NCBI RefSeq assembly: GCF_023746555.1
Contig: NZ_CP098755.1
Location: forward strand, 5,233,001-5,297,000
Direction: 5' to 3'
Length of the DNA stretch: 64,000 nt
Origin: Brevibacillus ruminantium
GTDB lineage: Bacteria; Bacillota; Bacilli; Brevibacillales; Brevibacillaceae
The stretch's first letter is position 1. Each line of letters starts with the position of its first letter. The position numbers were made by a program, and so were the translations under genes. The notes under the pieces are model-generated. The model saw only the letters and a list, made by a program, of their open reading frames with translations. It ran no database searches and was not told where the DNA came from. Below are positions 35,088 to 42,242 of the stretch, piece by piece.

Positions 35088-35115
35088 GCCCGGAGCTTTT
35101 GCCCCGGGCCTTTTT
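35088..35115 (+). terminator. intrinsic terminator of the BlaI/BlaR-type operon
   Basis: GCCCGG and CCGGGC arms (35088-35093, 35104-35109) are followed by CTTTTTG. It starts 17 bases after the stop. Confidence 0.75.
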
Positions 35116-35135
35116 GCGTAAGAGTCTTCTCGAAT

Positions 35136-36248
35136 CTATCCCTTCAAGTTTTCCGGATTCAGTCCCGCAAGCTCCGGCAGGACAAACAATCCGTCTTTGC
35201 GTATCAGTACGTCGTCAAACCAGATCTCCCCGCCGCCGTATTCAGGGCGCTGGATGTTGACCATGTCCCAATGCACCTGGCTGCGGTTGCCGTTGTCTGC
35301 ATTCTCATAAGCGCGACCGGGGGTGAAATGGAAGCTGCCCGCGATCTTTTCGTCAAACAAAATATCATTCATCGGATGCAGAATGTAGGGGTTGACGCCG
35401 ATGGCAAACTCTCCAATGAAGCGCGCCCCTTCATCGCTGTCCAAAATCTCGTTCAGCCGTTTCGTATTGTTGGCAAAAGCCTCTACGATCTTGCCGTTTT
35501 CAAATGTCAGCCGGACGTTTTCAAAGCGGGTGCCCATATAGGATGTCGCCGCGTTAAAGGTGATCGTACCGTTTACCGAATCACGCACAGGGGCCGTGTA
35601 AATCTCGCCGTCCGGAATGTTGGCCTCACCCGCGCAGATAATGCTGGGAATTCCCTTGATCGAAAAGCTCAGGTCTGTTCCCGGTCCGGTCAATCTGACT
35701 TTGTCCGTTTTCTCCATCAGCTCTTTGAGCGGGAGAAAAGCTTCGTTCATTTTTTGATAATCGAGGGAGCAGACGTCAAAGTAAAAATCTTCAAAGGCTT
35801 CCGTCGACATGTTGGCACTCTGGGCCATCGACGCGGTCGGGTAGTTGAGCAGCGTCCAGCGCGTTTCGGACACGATGTAATCGTTCAGCGGCTGCATGAC
35901 CTTTTGGTGGGCGCGGCGACGCTCTACCGGCACATCGGATGCTTCACTGTCATTTGTCGGCCCGTTAATCACGATAAAGGTTTGGATATCCTTGAACATG
36001 GGCTCTTCCCATTTAACCATGTAGGATGCCCGTTCCTCGCTCGCTCCCAGCAACAGCTCCCGCTGCAAAGATTGATCGATAATGCGGACAAATGGATAGG
36101 CCCCTTTGGCATACGCCTGTTTGACCAATTCCTTGGCCAAGACGTGCCCTTCCCCTCTGATCTCAATCAACAGACACTCTTTCTCCTGCAAACGAACCGA
36201 GTGATTCAACAAGTTTTCCGCCAGCTTGACAATGCGTGGATCCAACAT
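35136..36248 (-). CDS. M29 family metallo-aminopeptidase (AmpS/PepS type)
   Basis: A 370-residue cytoplasmic aminopeptidase. It starts LDPRIVKLAENLLNHSVRLQ and has the family metal-site segments CAGEANIPDGEIYTAPV (two acidic ligands), GEFAIGVNP, GSFHFTPGRAYEN and SQVHWDMV. M29 enzymes remove N-terminal residues from peptides with broad specificity using two divalent metals. ATG 36248 has GGGGGAGAT upstream. It lies 38 bases after selU on the same strand, so the two may be co-transcribed; a functional link is not obvious. Confidence 0.9.
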   Translation of the reverse strand: MLDPRIVKLAENLLNHSVRLQEKECLLIEIRGEGHVLAKELVKQAYAKGAYPFVRIIDQSLQRELLLGASEERASYMVKWEEPMFKDIQTFIVINGPTNDSEASDVPVERRRAHQKVMQPLNDYIVSETRWTLLNYPTASMAQSANMSTEAFEDFYFDVCSLDYQKMNEAFLPLKELMEKTDKVRLTGPGTDLSFSIKGIPSIICAGEANIPDGEIYTAPVRDSVNGTITFNAATSYMGTRFENVRLTFENGKIVEAFANNTKRLNEILDSDEGARFIGEFAIGVNPYILHPMNDILFDEKIAGSFHFTPGRAYENADNGNRSQVHWDMVNIQRPEYGGGEIWFDDVLIRKDGLFVLPELAGLNPENLKG

Positions 36249-36286
36249 CCTATCTCCCCCTGCGCATGTTCTTAATAAAAATAATT

Positions 36287-37360
36287 TTACCGAACATCCA
36301 GAAATTTATCAATTACCGAACATATTCTTTTTCCTGCTGCATCCAGATCCGCAGCGTCCACCTGCTCCTGGATATTCGTCACGTAAGAATCCTGCTTGTT
36401 TTCGTAACGGGGATCGTAATAGTGAACGAGCAGCAGCGTGATGGCCGTGCGGTAATCGCCGGATTGAAGCGCATCCTTCAGCCTTTTTGCCTGTTCCGTG
36501 GGAATCCGTCTGGCGATTTTCAGAAAAGCGGCTTCCACCTTTTCGGAAAAATCAGGTCTCCAGGAGAAGGGAACGACGTATTCATCATACAGGCGCTGAA
36601 CGCGCACCTCCAGCGGCGCTGTCAGCTGGATGTGTACCGCCTGCTCCTTGGCTTGCATCAAAAAGTTCGGCAGCGTAGCATTTCCGATCCGTCTGCTTTC
36701 CGCTTCCATGATAAAGTACGGGGCGTTCTCGTAGCGGCGAAGCGTCTCGAACAGACGGGCATCAAACATTTTTTGGTTGGCTGGCTTGCCTTTGCCGATA
36801 TCGCCAAACACCGAGCCGCGGTGACCTGCCATGCGCTCCAGATCGAGAACAGGCTGTCCGGCTGCTTCCAGTCGATGCAGCAGCTCTGTTTTCCCCACGC
36901 CAGTCATGCCATGCAACAAAAAGACGGGTTGCTCCAGCGCATACGGCTCGATCGTCCCGACCACATGCTTGCGATAAGCGCGATAGCCGCCCGTCAATCG
37001 GCGCACCGGTACTCCGGCAAAGGTAGCGAAGGTAGCCATTGCCCGGCTGCGCATGCCGCCTCGCCAGCAAAAAATTGTCGGCGGCTCGCCAAGCTCTTCT
37101 CCCCGTTGACGGATGGCATTCATCAAAGCCTCCATTTTGGGCGAGACGATTTGCATGCCGAGCCACTGTGCCGCCGCCTGCCCCTCTCGCTTATACGTAA
37201 TCCCGACCTGGGCGCGTTCCCTATCACTAAACAAAGGAATATTGATTGCACCCGGTATCGTATCCCGAAAAAACTCCCCCGGAGAGCGTACATCAATCAA
37301 ATTTGCGTATCCCTGATGCAGCAGTTCTTCGACCGTAATATCTTTCAATTTTCTCGTCAC
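36287..37360 (-). CDS. selU: tRNA 2-selenouridine synthase
   Basis: SelU (YbbB, MnmH) replaces the sulfur of 2-thiouridine at the wobble position of some tRNAs with selenium from selenophosphate. The 357-residue protein has a rhodanese domain with catalytic Cys98 in TIFCWRGGMRSRAMA, then a P-loop domain with GMTGVGKTEL (151-160). A further conserved stretch is LERMAGHRGSVFGDIGKG. The gene is divergent from selD, which makes the selenium donor. No truncation is seen. Confidence 0.95.
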   Translation of the reverse strand: MTRKLKDITVEELLHQGYANLIDVRSPGEFFRDTIPGAINIPLFSDRERAQVGITYKREGQAAAQWLGMQIVSPKMEALMNAIRQRGEELGEPPTIFCWRGGMRSRAMATFATFAGVPVRRLTGGYRAYRKHVVGTIEPYALEQPVFLLHGMTGVGKTELLHRLEAAGQPVLDLERMAGHRGSVFGDIGKGKPANQKMFDARLFETLRRYENAPYFIMEAESRRIGNATLPNFLMQAKEQAVHIQLTAPLEVRVQRLYDEYVVPFSWRPDFSEKVEAAFLKIARRIPTEQAKRLKDALQSGDYRTAITLLLVHYYDPRYENKQDSYVTNIQEQVDAADLDAAGKRICSVIDKFLDVR

Positions 37361-37534
37361 CCTTACTTCTGGTATCCTGAATGTATTGAGCTGTATCTCT
37401 GTATCTTTTGTATGTCTGTTTCTTATGTCCCAATTTTATCATGCCACGACAGAAGACTCACACCTCTAGGTGTTGGCACAGTGCCGCCAGAGGGGTCTTT
37501 CCACATTATTCCTCAGAGGTCAGGAGGTCATAAC

Positions 37535-38587
37535 ATGACTGAAAAAATCAAGCTTACTTCGCTTACGCAAAAAGGAGGCTGCGGCTGCAAAATCAGTCCT
37601 GACGCGCTGTCCTCCGTACTCAAAAATCTGCCAAAGCCTACTTCTCGCGATCCGCGGCTGCTGGTCGGCGTAGAAACGTCAGACGATGCAGGGGTCTACC
37701 AGTTAACCGATGATCTGGCAATTGTGCAGACGCTCGATTTCTTCACGCCGATCGTAGATGATCCGTACTGGTTTGGTCAAATCGCTGCGGCCAATGCGAT
37801 CAGCGACGTCTTCGCCATGGGCGGAAAGCCCCTGACGGTGATGAACATCGTCGGCTTCCCCATTCACAAGCTGGACCCTGCCATCCTCACGGAGATCCTG
37901 CGCGGCGCTGCTGACAAAGTGGCAGAAGCAGGGGCAGTCCTGGTCGGGGGGCACTCCATCGACGATCAGGAGCCCAAATTCGGACTTGCGGTTACGGGCA
38001 CGGTGCATCCGACCCGCGTCCTCACCAACGCAGGAGCCAAGCCGGGCGATGTCCTGATCCTGACCAAGCCCATCGGCGTCGGGATTCAAACCACTGCGAT
38101 CAAACGGGAAGCGCTGTCCACGGAACAGACGGAGCTGGTCATGCACATTATGGCGACACTAAACAAATACGCGGCCGAATGCATGCAGGATTTCCCTGTT
38201 CATGCTTGCACAGATGTGACCGGGTTTGGTCTGCTGGGCCATTCTTTGGAAATGGCGGAAGGCAGCCGTGTTGGCATTCGCATCCGTCGCTCCGAGGTCC
38301 CCATCTTGCCGGGAACCCGCGATCTTGCCGAGCAAGGCATCGTTCCAGGTGGCAGCAAATCCAATTTTCGCTGGGTGTCGGACCGGGTGCGTTTTCCGGA
38401 AGAGATGGACGAGATCGATCGCCTGATCTTGTGTGATGCGGTTACTTCTGGCGGTTTGCTGATCAGCCTGCCTGCGGCAGACGGCGAAATCCTCTTGGAA
38501 AAGCTGCATGCAGCGGGAGTCGAGTGGGCCCGTATCATTGCGGACGTGGTAGCGGATCATCCGGGTGTGATTACGGTTGCTCCGTAG
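37535..38587 (+). CDS. selD: selenide, water dikinase (selenophosphate synthase)
   Basis: SelD makes selenophosphate from selenide and ATP. The 350-residue protein carries the active-site KGGCGCKIS (Cys16, Cys18, Lys19), so this is a cysteine form, not a selenoprotein. Further motifs are VGVETSDDAGVYQL, VQTLDFFTPIVDDP, LVGGHSIDDQEPKFGLAVTG and CTDVTGFGLLGH. ATG 37535 follows a perfect AGGAGGT site; the longer upstream frame is antisense to selU and is discarded. With selU next door, the visible use of selenium here is tRNA modification. The 174-bp divergent gap holds a nested dyad (CCTCT...AGAGG around GGCACAGTGCC, about 37474-37496) that could be a leader structure. Confidence 0.96.
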   Translation: MTEKIKLTSLTQKGGCGCKISPDALSSVLKNLPKPTSRDPRLLVGVETSDDAGVYQLTDDLAIVQTLDFFTPIVDDPYWFGQIAAANAISDVFAMGGKPLTVMNIVGFPIHKLDPAILTEILRGAADKVAEAGAVLVGGHSIDDQEPKFGLAVTGTVHPTRVLTNAGAKPGDVLILTKPIGVGIQTTAIKREALSTEQTELVMHIMATLNKYAAECMQDFPVHACTDVTGFGLLGHSLEMAEGSRVGIRIRRSEVPILPGTRDLAEQGIVPGGSKSNFRWVSDRVRFPEEMDEIDRLILCDAVTSGGLLISLPAADGEILLEKLHAAGVEWARIIADVVADHPGVITVAP

Positions 38588-38636
38588 CGGCCTGTCTCCA
38601 GAAAAAAGGGAAAAGGAAGAAAAAGCAAAAAATATC

Positions 38637-38666
38637 TTGCATTTTTTTACGCAGGTAGAGTATTCT
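38637..38666 (+). promoter_or_regulatory. candidate promoter for the MFS leader
   Basis: TTGCAT (38637-38642), an 18-base spacer and TATTCT (38661-38666) precede a leader of about 450 bases. Both boxes are imperfect. Confidence 0.35.
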
Positions 38667-38720
38667 AATCAACAAGAGTTGATCTGAAAAATAACTTTTA
38701 AAAGACGGGAGCGTTGGTTC

Positions 38721-38750
38721 ATGACAATCACTGTAGTTTCTATGATTTAG
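38721..38750 (+). CDS. 9-residue leader peptide MTITVVSMI
   Basis: ATG 38721 follows GGGAGCG about 8 bases upstream and reads MTITVVSMI before a TAG. It sits just ahead of two mutually exclusive hairpins and 200 bases upstream of a strong terminator that precedes the MFS exporter. That layout is known for antibiotic-induced ribosome-mediated attenuation of resistance genes. The peptide itself is not one I recognise. Confidence 0.5.
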   Translation: MTITVVSMI

Positions 38751-38754
38751 ATGA

Positions 38755-38785
38755 GGGACCTTATCGAGGGTCCCGCCCTTGATAA
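38755..38785 (+). promoter_or_regulatory. two mutually exclusive leader hairpins
   Basis: GGGACC (38755-38760) can pair with GGTCCC (38769-38774). Alternatively TTATCGAGGG (38761-38770) can pair with CCCTTGATAA (38776-38785) through one G-T pair. The stems share bases, so only one can form at a time. A ribosome stalled on the leader peptide would cover the first arm. Confidence 0.55.
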
Positions 38786-38950
38786 AACCCTATCTGAATG
38801 CAAGAAGCTGCAGGTTGCCTGAACCGCTTCCGTCTTTTTCCGATATGGGACTCCGGTTGGAATCGAGTCGTTATTTTGTCGATTCTACATGCGGGATACG
38901 TGTCTTTTCTTTGCGTACCCCAAAGACCCGGCCCCTCCTATCCAGACGAA

Positions 38951-38999
38951 AAAGCGCAAGTGGATGAGGTTTCTACTCACCCTTTGCGCTTTTGTTGTT
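38951..38999 (+). terminator. attenuator-type terminator upstream of the MFS gene
   Basis: AAAGCGCAA (38951-38959) pairs with TTGCGCTTT (38984-38992), with an inner TGAG/CTCA stem, and is followed by TTTTGTTGTTTT. It lies about 130 bases before the MFS start, inside the same leader, with no other gene for it to terminate. It is therefore likely to be conditional. Confidence 0.75.
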
Positions 39000-39125
39000 T
39001 TCCCCGGACCGAACCTTACATGGTTCACGTGGACTTTTCATCACGCCAAGCCGGACGACAGGAGCAGAAAAAGGCACCTGCAGACGAGACAAACACTTCT
39101 TTGTGGGATCGGAGGAATCCTGGTC

Positions 39126-40388
39126 ATGATTTGGCGCTCTTGGGATTTGAATTTAAAGGTTCGTCTGCTCGGCGAGTTGATTACGCATACGTTTTTTTGG
39201 ATGTACTTTCCTTTTATAGCCCTTTACTTCAGCGACACATTTGGCAAAGATGTGGCGGGCCTGCTGTTAACAGTTCCCCCTTTGCTCGGGATCTTCTCCA
39301 ACCTGGCCGGCGGATATCTGGCGGATCGGATCGGGCGGAAAAAGACCATGCTGATCTCAATTTCAACCTCTTCCGTAATGTTCGGCCTGTTTGCCTTTTC
39401 CCCCTCCCCCTGGATTGATTATCTGGCTTTTATCGGGATCGGGATGGCCGGGTCGATGTTTTGGCCGGCAAGCTCTGCCATGGTGGCGGATCTGACCACC
39501 GAAGAAGATCGCCGGGTTGTCTTCGCTACCTTTTACACGGCCATGAATATCGGGGTGGTGCTGGGTCCGGTACTCGGTTCGATTTTCTTCGTGCATTACC
39601 GTTTTGAGCTGCTTTTGGTCTGTACGATTGTGGAGTTCCTCTATGGGATCGCCATCTTTTTCTTGATCAAGGAAACACTCCCGGCACTCACGGGCAAGAG
39701 AGAGGCCAGCGCGGCACCGCCGGCTCGCTTTTCTTTGAGGGAGCAGTTCCGGAACTACGCGATTATTTTCAAAGACAAACCGTTTGCCATCTACATTCTG
39801 GCGGGTGTATTGGTTGCGATTGCCTTCATGCAGCTTGACCTGTACATGGCGTTGTATGTGAAAGAAAACGTACACAGTCAGCCGTTGGTCTGGTGGGGCA
39901 ACTGGTCTTTTTCCATCGGGGGCACTTCTGCTTTTGGCTGGCTGATGGGCTTGAATGGTTTGCTAGTGGTTCTGTTTACGCTGCCCGTCACCCACTGGTT
40001 TCAAAGCTGGAGCGACCGAAACAGTCTGATTCTGTCCTCGACGCTCTACGGCTTCGGATTTTTCCTGATGGCCTTTACGTCAAATATCTGGCTGCTGTTC
40101 GGCTGTATGTTCGTTCTCACCCTGGGTGAGCTGATTCGTACGCCTGTCGTCCAAAGCTTTATCAGCAAATACGCACCTGAGGATGCACGCGGGCAATACA
40201 TGGGAGCATCGTCGTTGCAATTTTCGCTTGGCCGCTTTATCGCGCCGCTTGCTATCGGCCTGTCTCAATGGATGGCTCCCATCGGCATTTTTTCGATCAT
40301 TTTGGGCATTTCTTTGTTGAGTGCTTTGTTGTATGTTTATATGTTCCGGTTGATTCCTCAGAAGAAAAACGCCGATCAAAGATCTTAA
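39126..40388 (+). CDS. MFS multidrug-type efflux transporter
   Basis: A 420-residue twelve-helix MFS exporter. Motif A is nearly perfect, GGYLADRIGRKKTML (about 59-73), and the helix-5 region GVVLGPVLGSIFF matches the antiporter motif C (gxxxGPxxGG) of drug exporters. ATG 39126 has GGAGGA nine bases upstream; the longer frame to 38889 runs through the terminator and is discarded. A long structured leader with a leader peptide precedes it, which suggests induction by a translation inhibitor. The substrate is not known. A terminator follows at 40432. Confidence 0.85.
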   Translation: MIWRSWDLNLKVRLLGELITHTFFWMYFPFIALYFSDTFGKDVAGLLLTVPPLLGIFSNLAGGYLADRIGRKKTMLISISTSSVMFGLFAFSPSPWIDYLAFIGIGMAGSMFWPASSAMVADLTTEEDRRVVFATFYTAMNIGVVLGPVLGSIFFVHYRFELLLVCTIVEFLYGIAIFFLIKETLPALTGKREASAAPPARFSLREQFRNYAIIFKDKPFAIYILAGVLVAIAFMQLDLYMALYVKENVHSQPLVWWGNWSFSIGGTSAFGWLMGLNGLLVVLFTLPVTHWFQSWSDRNSLILSSTLYGFGFFLMAFTSNIWLLFGCMFVLTLGELIRTPVVQSFISKYAPEDARGQYMGASSLQFSLGRFIAPLAIGLSQWMAPIGIFSIILGISLLSALLYVYMFRLIPQKKNADQRS

Positions 40389-40431
40389 TTCCTGAGAATA
40401 AAAGTCTGTCACTAGAAGTTCGAAAATCAAG

Positions 40432-40459
40432 GGAGTCTGTTTATTGTTAAGCAGACTCC
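40432..40459 (+). terminator. intrinsic terminator of the MFS gene
   Basis: GGAGTCTG (40432-40439) and CAGACTCC (40452-40459) form a perfect stem with a 12-base loop, followed by TTATT. Confidence 0.7.
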
Positions 40460-40668
40460 TTATTCAACTTTTTTGGTCCAACTCTACCGTCTTAAAATAA
40501 ATTATGTATCTTTTTTACTAACAAATAAAATCTAAAATAGGGTAGAGTAGCATATTTTTACCATAAATTACAATTTTCATTGACAAATTTCACCTCTCAT
40601 AATTAATATTATAATATACCAAATTTAGGGAGTTCTTTAGCTTGAAGAAAGTATTGTTTGCAGTTCTT

Positions 40669-40809
40669 TCAACTATGCTCTAGCTTTCGAATCCTTTCTT
40701 TATATTCACGAGGATGAGAGTTAACATACTCATCGTTGGCATCAACTAAATCTCCATTAAGTGAATATTCACTATCTTGATCGTCGAGCGAAAATTCAAC
40801 GCCTCTTTC
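40669..40809 (-). pseudogene. 3' gene remnant in AT-rich island
   Basis: The minus strand reads about 45 codons of convincing protein (LNGDLVDANDEYVNSHPREY then KERIRKLEHS and a stop at 40669) with no start codon or ribosome site in frame. On the plus strand a TTG at about 40642 starts LKKVLFAVLSTML, a cut-off signal peptide, and 40800-40988 carries another open piece (PPTGPSWEFEQG, SANTAATSASSSKLEA). I read 40.47-41.15 kb as decayed accessory genes; no family is recognised. The rest of the 800-bp stretch holds only AT-rich DNA and the hairpin at 41151. Confidence 0.45.
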
Positions 40810-41150
40810 CTCCTACTGGTCCTTCTTGGGAGTTTGAACAAGGTATTAGTTATTCAAAAGTAGCGATCGTGCATCATTTTTGCTTGAACAACAATAATAC
40901 ACCTGGTGATATTATGGACGATGCTGTTAGTGCGAATACAGCAGCAACTTCTGCGAGCAGCAGCAAGTTGGAAGCAATATGCATTTAGTGAGGTTGAGGG
41001 ACCAGGTATCTTGTACATGTTTGTTCTCCCGGCTCAGGATTTCGATAAACCCCTAATTTGAACTTCCTGGAATCAGGGAGTATCTTGACCGTCTAAATTA
41101 GCTTTAAAGTGTTTTACGATGATGGCTTTACCACCTAAAACGACATGAAA

Positions 41151-41172
41151 AGTCCCCTATCAAAAGGGGACT
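41151..41172. terminator. orphan terminator-like hairpin
   Basis: AAAAGTCCCC and GGGGACTTTC form a stem with a 7-8-base A-rich loop. No intact gene ends just before it, so it is probably left over from the decayed genes upstream. Confidence 0.55.
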
Positions 41173-41232
41173 TTCTCAAAACTCTAACTGAGATTCCCCC
41201 TATTTTTACTCGAAGAAGAAGGAATGGTTTTC

Positions 41233-41802
41233 ATGTATAGAAAAATATTGTTTGCACTGTTTTTATGTCTCATTTTGTTTGGTTGTCAACCAAAAGAAAT
41301 CAATGACCCTTCTGAGCCCAATATAACTACAAACGAAGATAATGCACTCATCACTTTTATTCATCAAAAAACAGATGAACAGATGGGGTTTAAGGTTGAA
41401 GATTTTAAAATAGTAAAAGTATCACATATCGAGAATAGTGCATTTGGACAATTGTTATTCAAAAAGAATAATATTTTTTATGAAGGTTTATTTTATACAG
41501 AAAAGATTAATGCGTCCTGGGATATTGTTCATCTGGAAACTACACAAATGGACTCACAGTCTCCCTTTACCAAAATGCAGCTTGCGGGCAAACTGCGAAA
41601 TAAAGAATCCAGCTTCCACATCGTTAGTGGAATCATTCATGATAAACGAATCAAATCTATCCAGATAACCTATCCAAATAACGAATCGTCTATCATCATG
41701 ATTGATAATGATGATAGATACTATTTTGATGTAAAGATTGGTGTTAGCACGTTTTCAACGATTGTTGCCTACGATGACAGCCACAATGAAATCAGCTCCT
41801 AG
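41233..41802 (+). CDS. AT-rich lipoprotein of unknown function
   Basis: A 189-residue lipoprotein. MYRKILFALFLCLILFGCQPK is a short signal with lipobox LFGC, so Cys18 is the likely acylated residue. The mature part is polar and strand-rich with no family I recognise. I start at ATG 41233 because GAAGGAA precedes it by a proper distance; ATG 41224 is too close to that site. Base composition is clearly more AT-rich than neighbouring genes, and decayed genes lie on the left and an IS200/IS605-like remnant on the right, which suggests horizontal acquisition. Confidence 0.65.
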   Translation: MYRKILFALFLCLILFGCQPKEINDPSEPNITTNEDNALITFIHQKTDEQMGFKVEDFKIVKVSHIENSAFGQLLFKKNNIFYEGLFYTEKINASWDIVHLETTQMDSQSPFTKMQLAGKLRNKESSFHIVSGIIHDKRIKSIQITYPNNESSIIMIDNDDRYYFDVKIGVSTFSTIVAYDDSHNEISS

Positions 41803-41811
41803 TGAACTACT

Positions 41812-42155
41812 CTCCACTTAGGCTAACGCCTTGAAGTGGGAGCTTCTCAAATCCACGACGAAAGTAACCTTTCGTCTCCTCGAGCGTTACTTCGGGTAGT
41901 CCCTACCCTAGATGTCCTACGTTTCGGAGTTCTTTTGTTACCTTGGATATTTTACGCATGGAAGGATAAGCTTGGTTTTCGCATTTTGTTTCTCCATGCA
42001 ACCCCATATATCCAGTTATCAAAGAACATCATAAGTAGATTTTACCAAAGTGTTGGACAACTGAACAGGCAAAAGCCTGTCCTTGTCCGAAGTCGATTCA
42101 TCCCCCGCTTACAACCAAACGCTGTAAGGTTTTAGAAGTGGGAGACTTCTCGACC
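41812..42155 (+). mobile_element. candidate non-autonomous IS200/IS605-like remnant
   Basis: The left edge is a hairpin (CTCCACTT, AGGC, loop, GCCT, AAGTGGGAG at 41812-41842) directly followed by CTTCTC. The right edge repeats the motif as TAGAAGTGGGAGACTTCTCG (about 42133-42152). GAAGTGGGAG-ACTTCT is the kind of subterminal hairpin found at the tnpB side of IS200/IS605 elements. No tnpA or tnpB frame is present in the about 345 bp between, so this would be a deletion derivative. No target duplication is expected for this family. The assignment rests on the end motif only. Confidence 0.35.
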
Positions 42156-42170
42156 TATAAGTTAAACTCC

Positions 42171-42216
42171 AAAAAGCATCCCGCCACTTGTCAGAAAGTG
42201 AAACGGGATGCTTTTT
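42171..42216. terminator. bidirectional terminator
   Basis: AAAAAGCATCCCG and CGGGATGCTTTTT form a 13-bp outer stem with an inner CACTT/AAGTG pairing. It ends the SLH/DUF4855 gene on the minus strand and could stop plus-strand transcripts too. Confidence 0.88.
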
Positions 42217-42242
42217 CATGTTTTTCATAATCAAAGCGGACA

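Noticed and set aside
36236-37534. Long open frame extending selD upstream to a product of about 783 residues
   Set aside because: The added part is exactly antisense to selU, has no ribosome site, and the ATG at 37535 has a perfect AGGAGGT and the conserved SelD start.
37440-37534. SECIS element or selenium riboswitch in the selU-selD gap
   Set aside because: A nested dyad is present, but SelD uses cysteine, no in-frame UGA is involved, and the structure matches no known motif. It is only mentioned in the selD entry.
41836-42135. 99-codon plus-strand frame inside the IS200/IS605-like remnant
   Set aside because: It has no ribosome site and no similarity to TnpA or TnpB motifs that I can see, so it is treated as chance.
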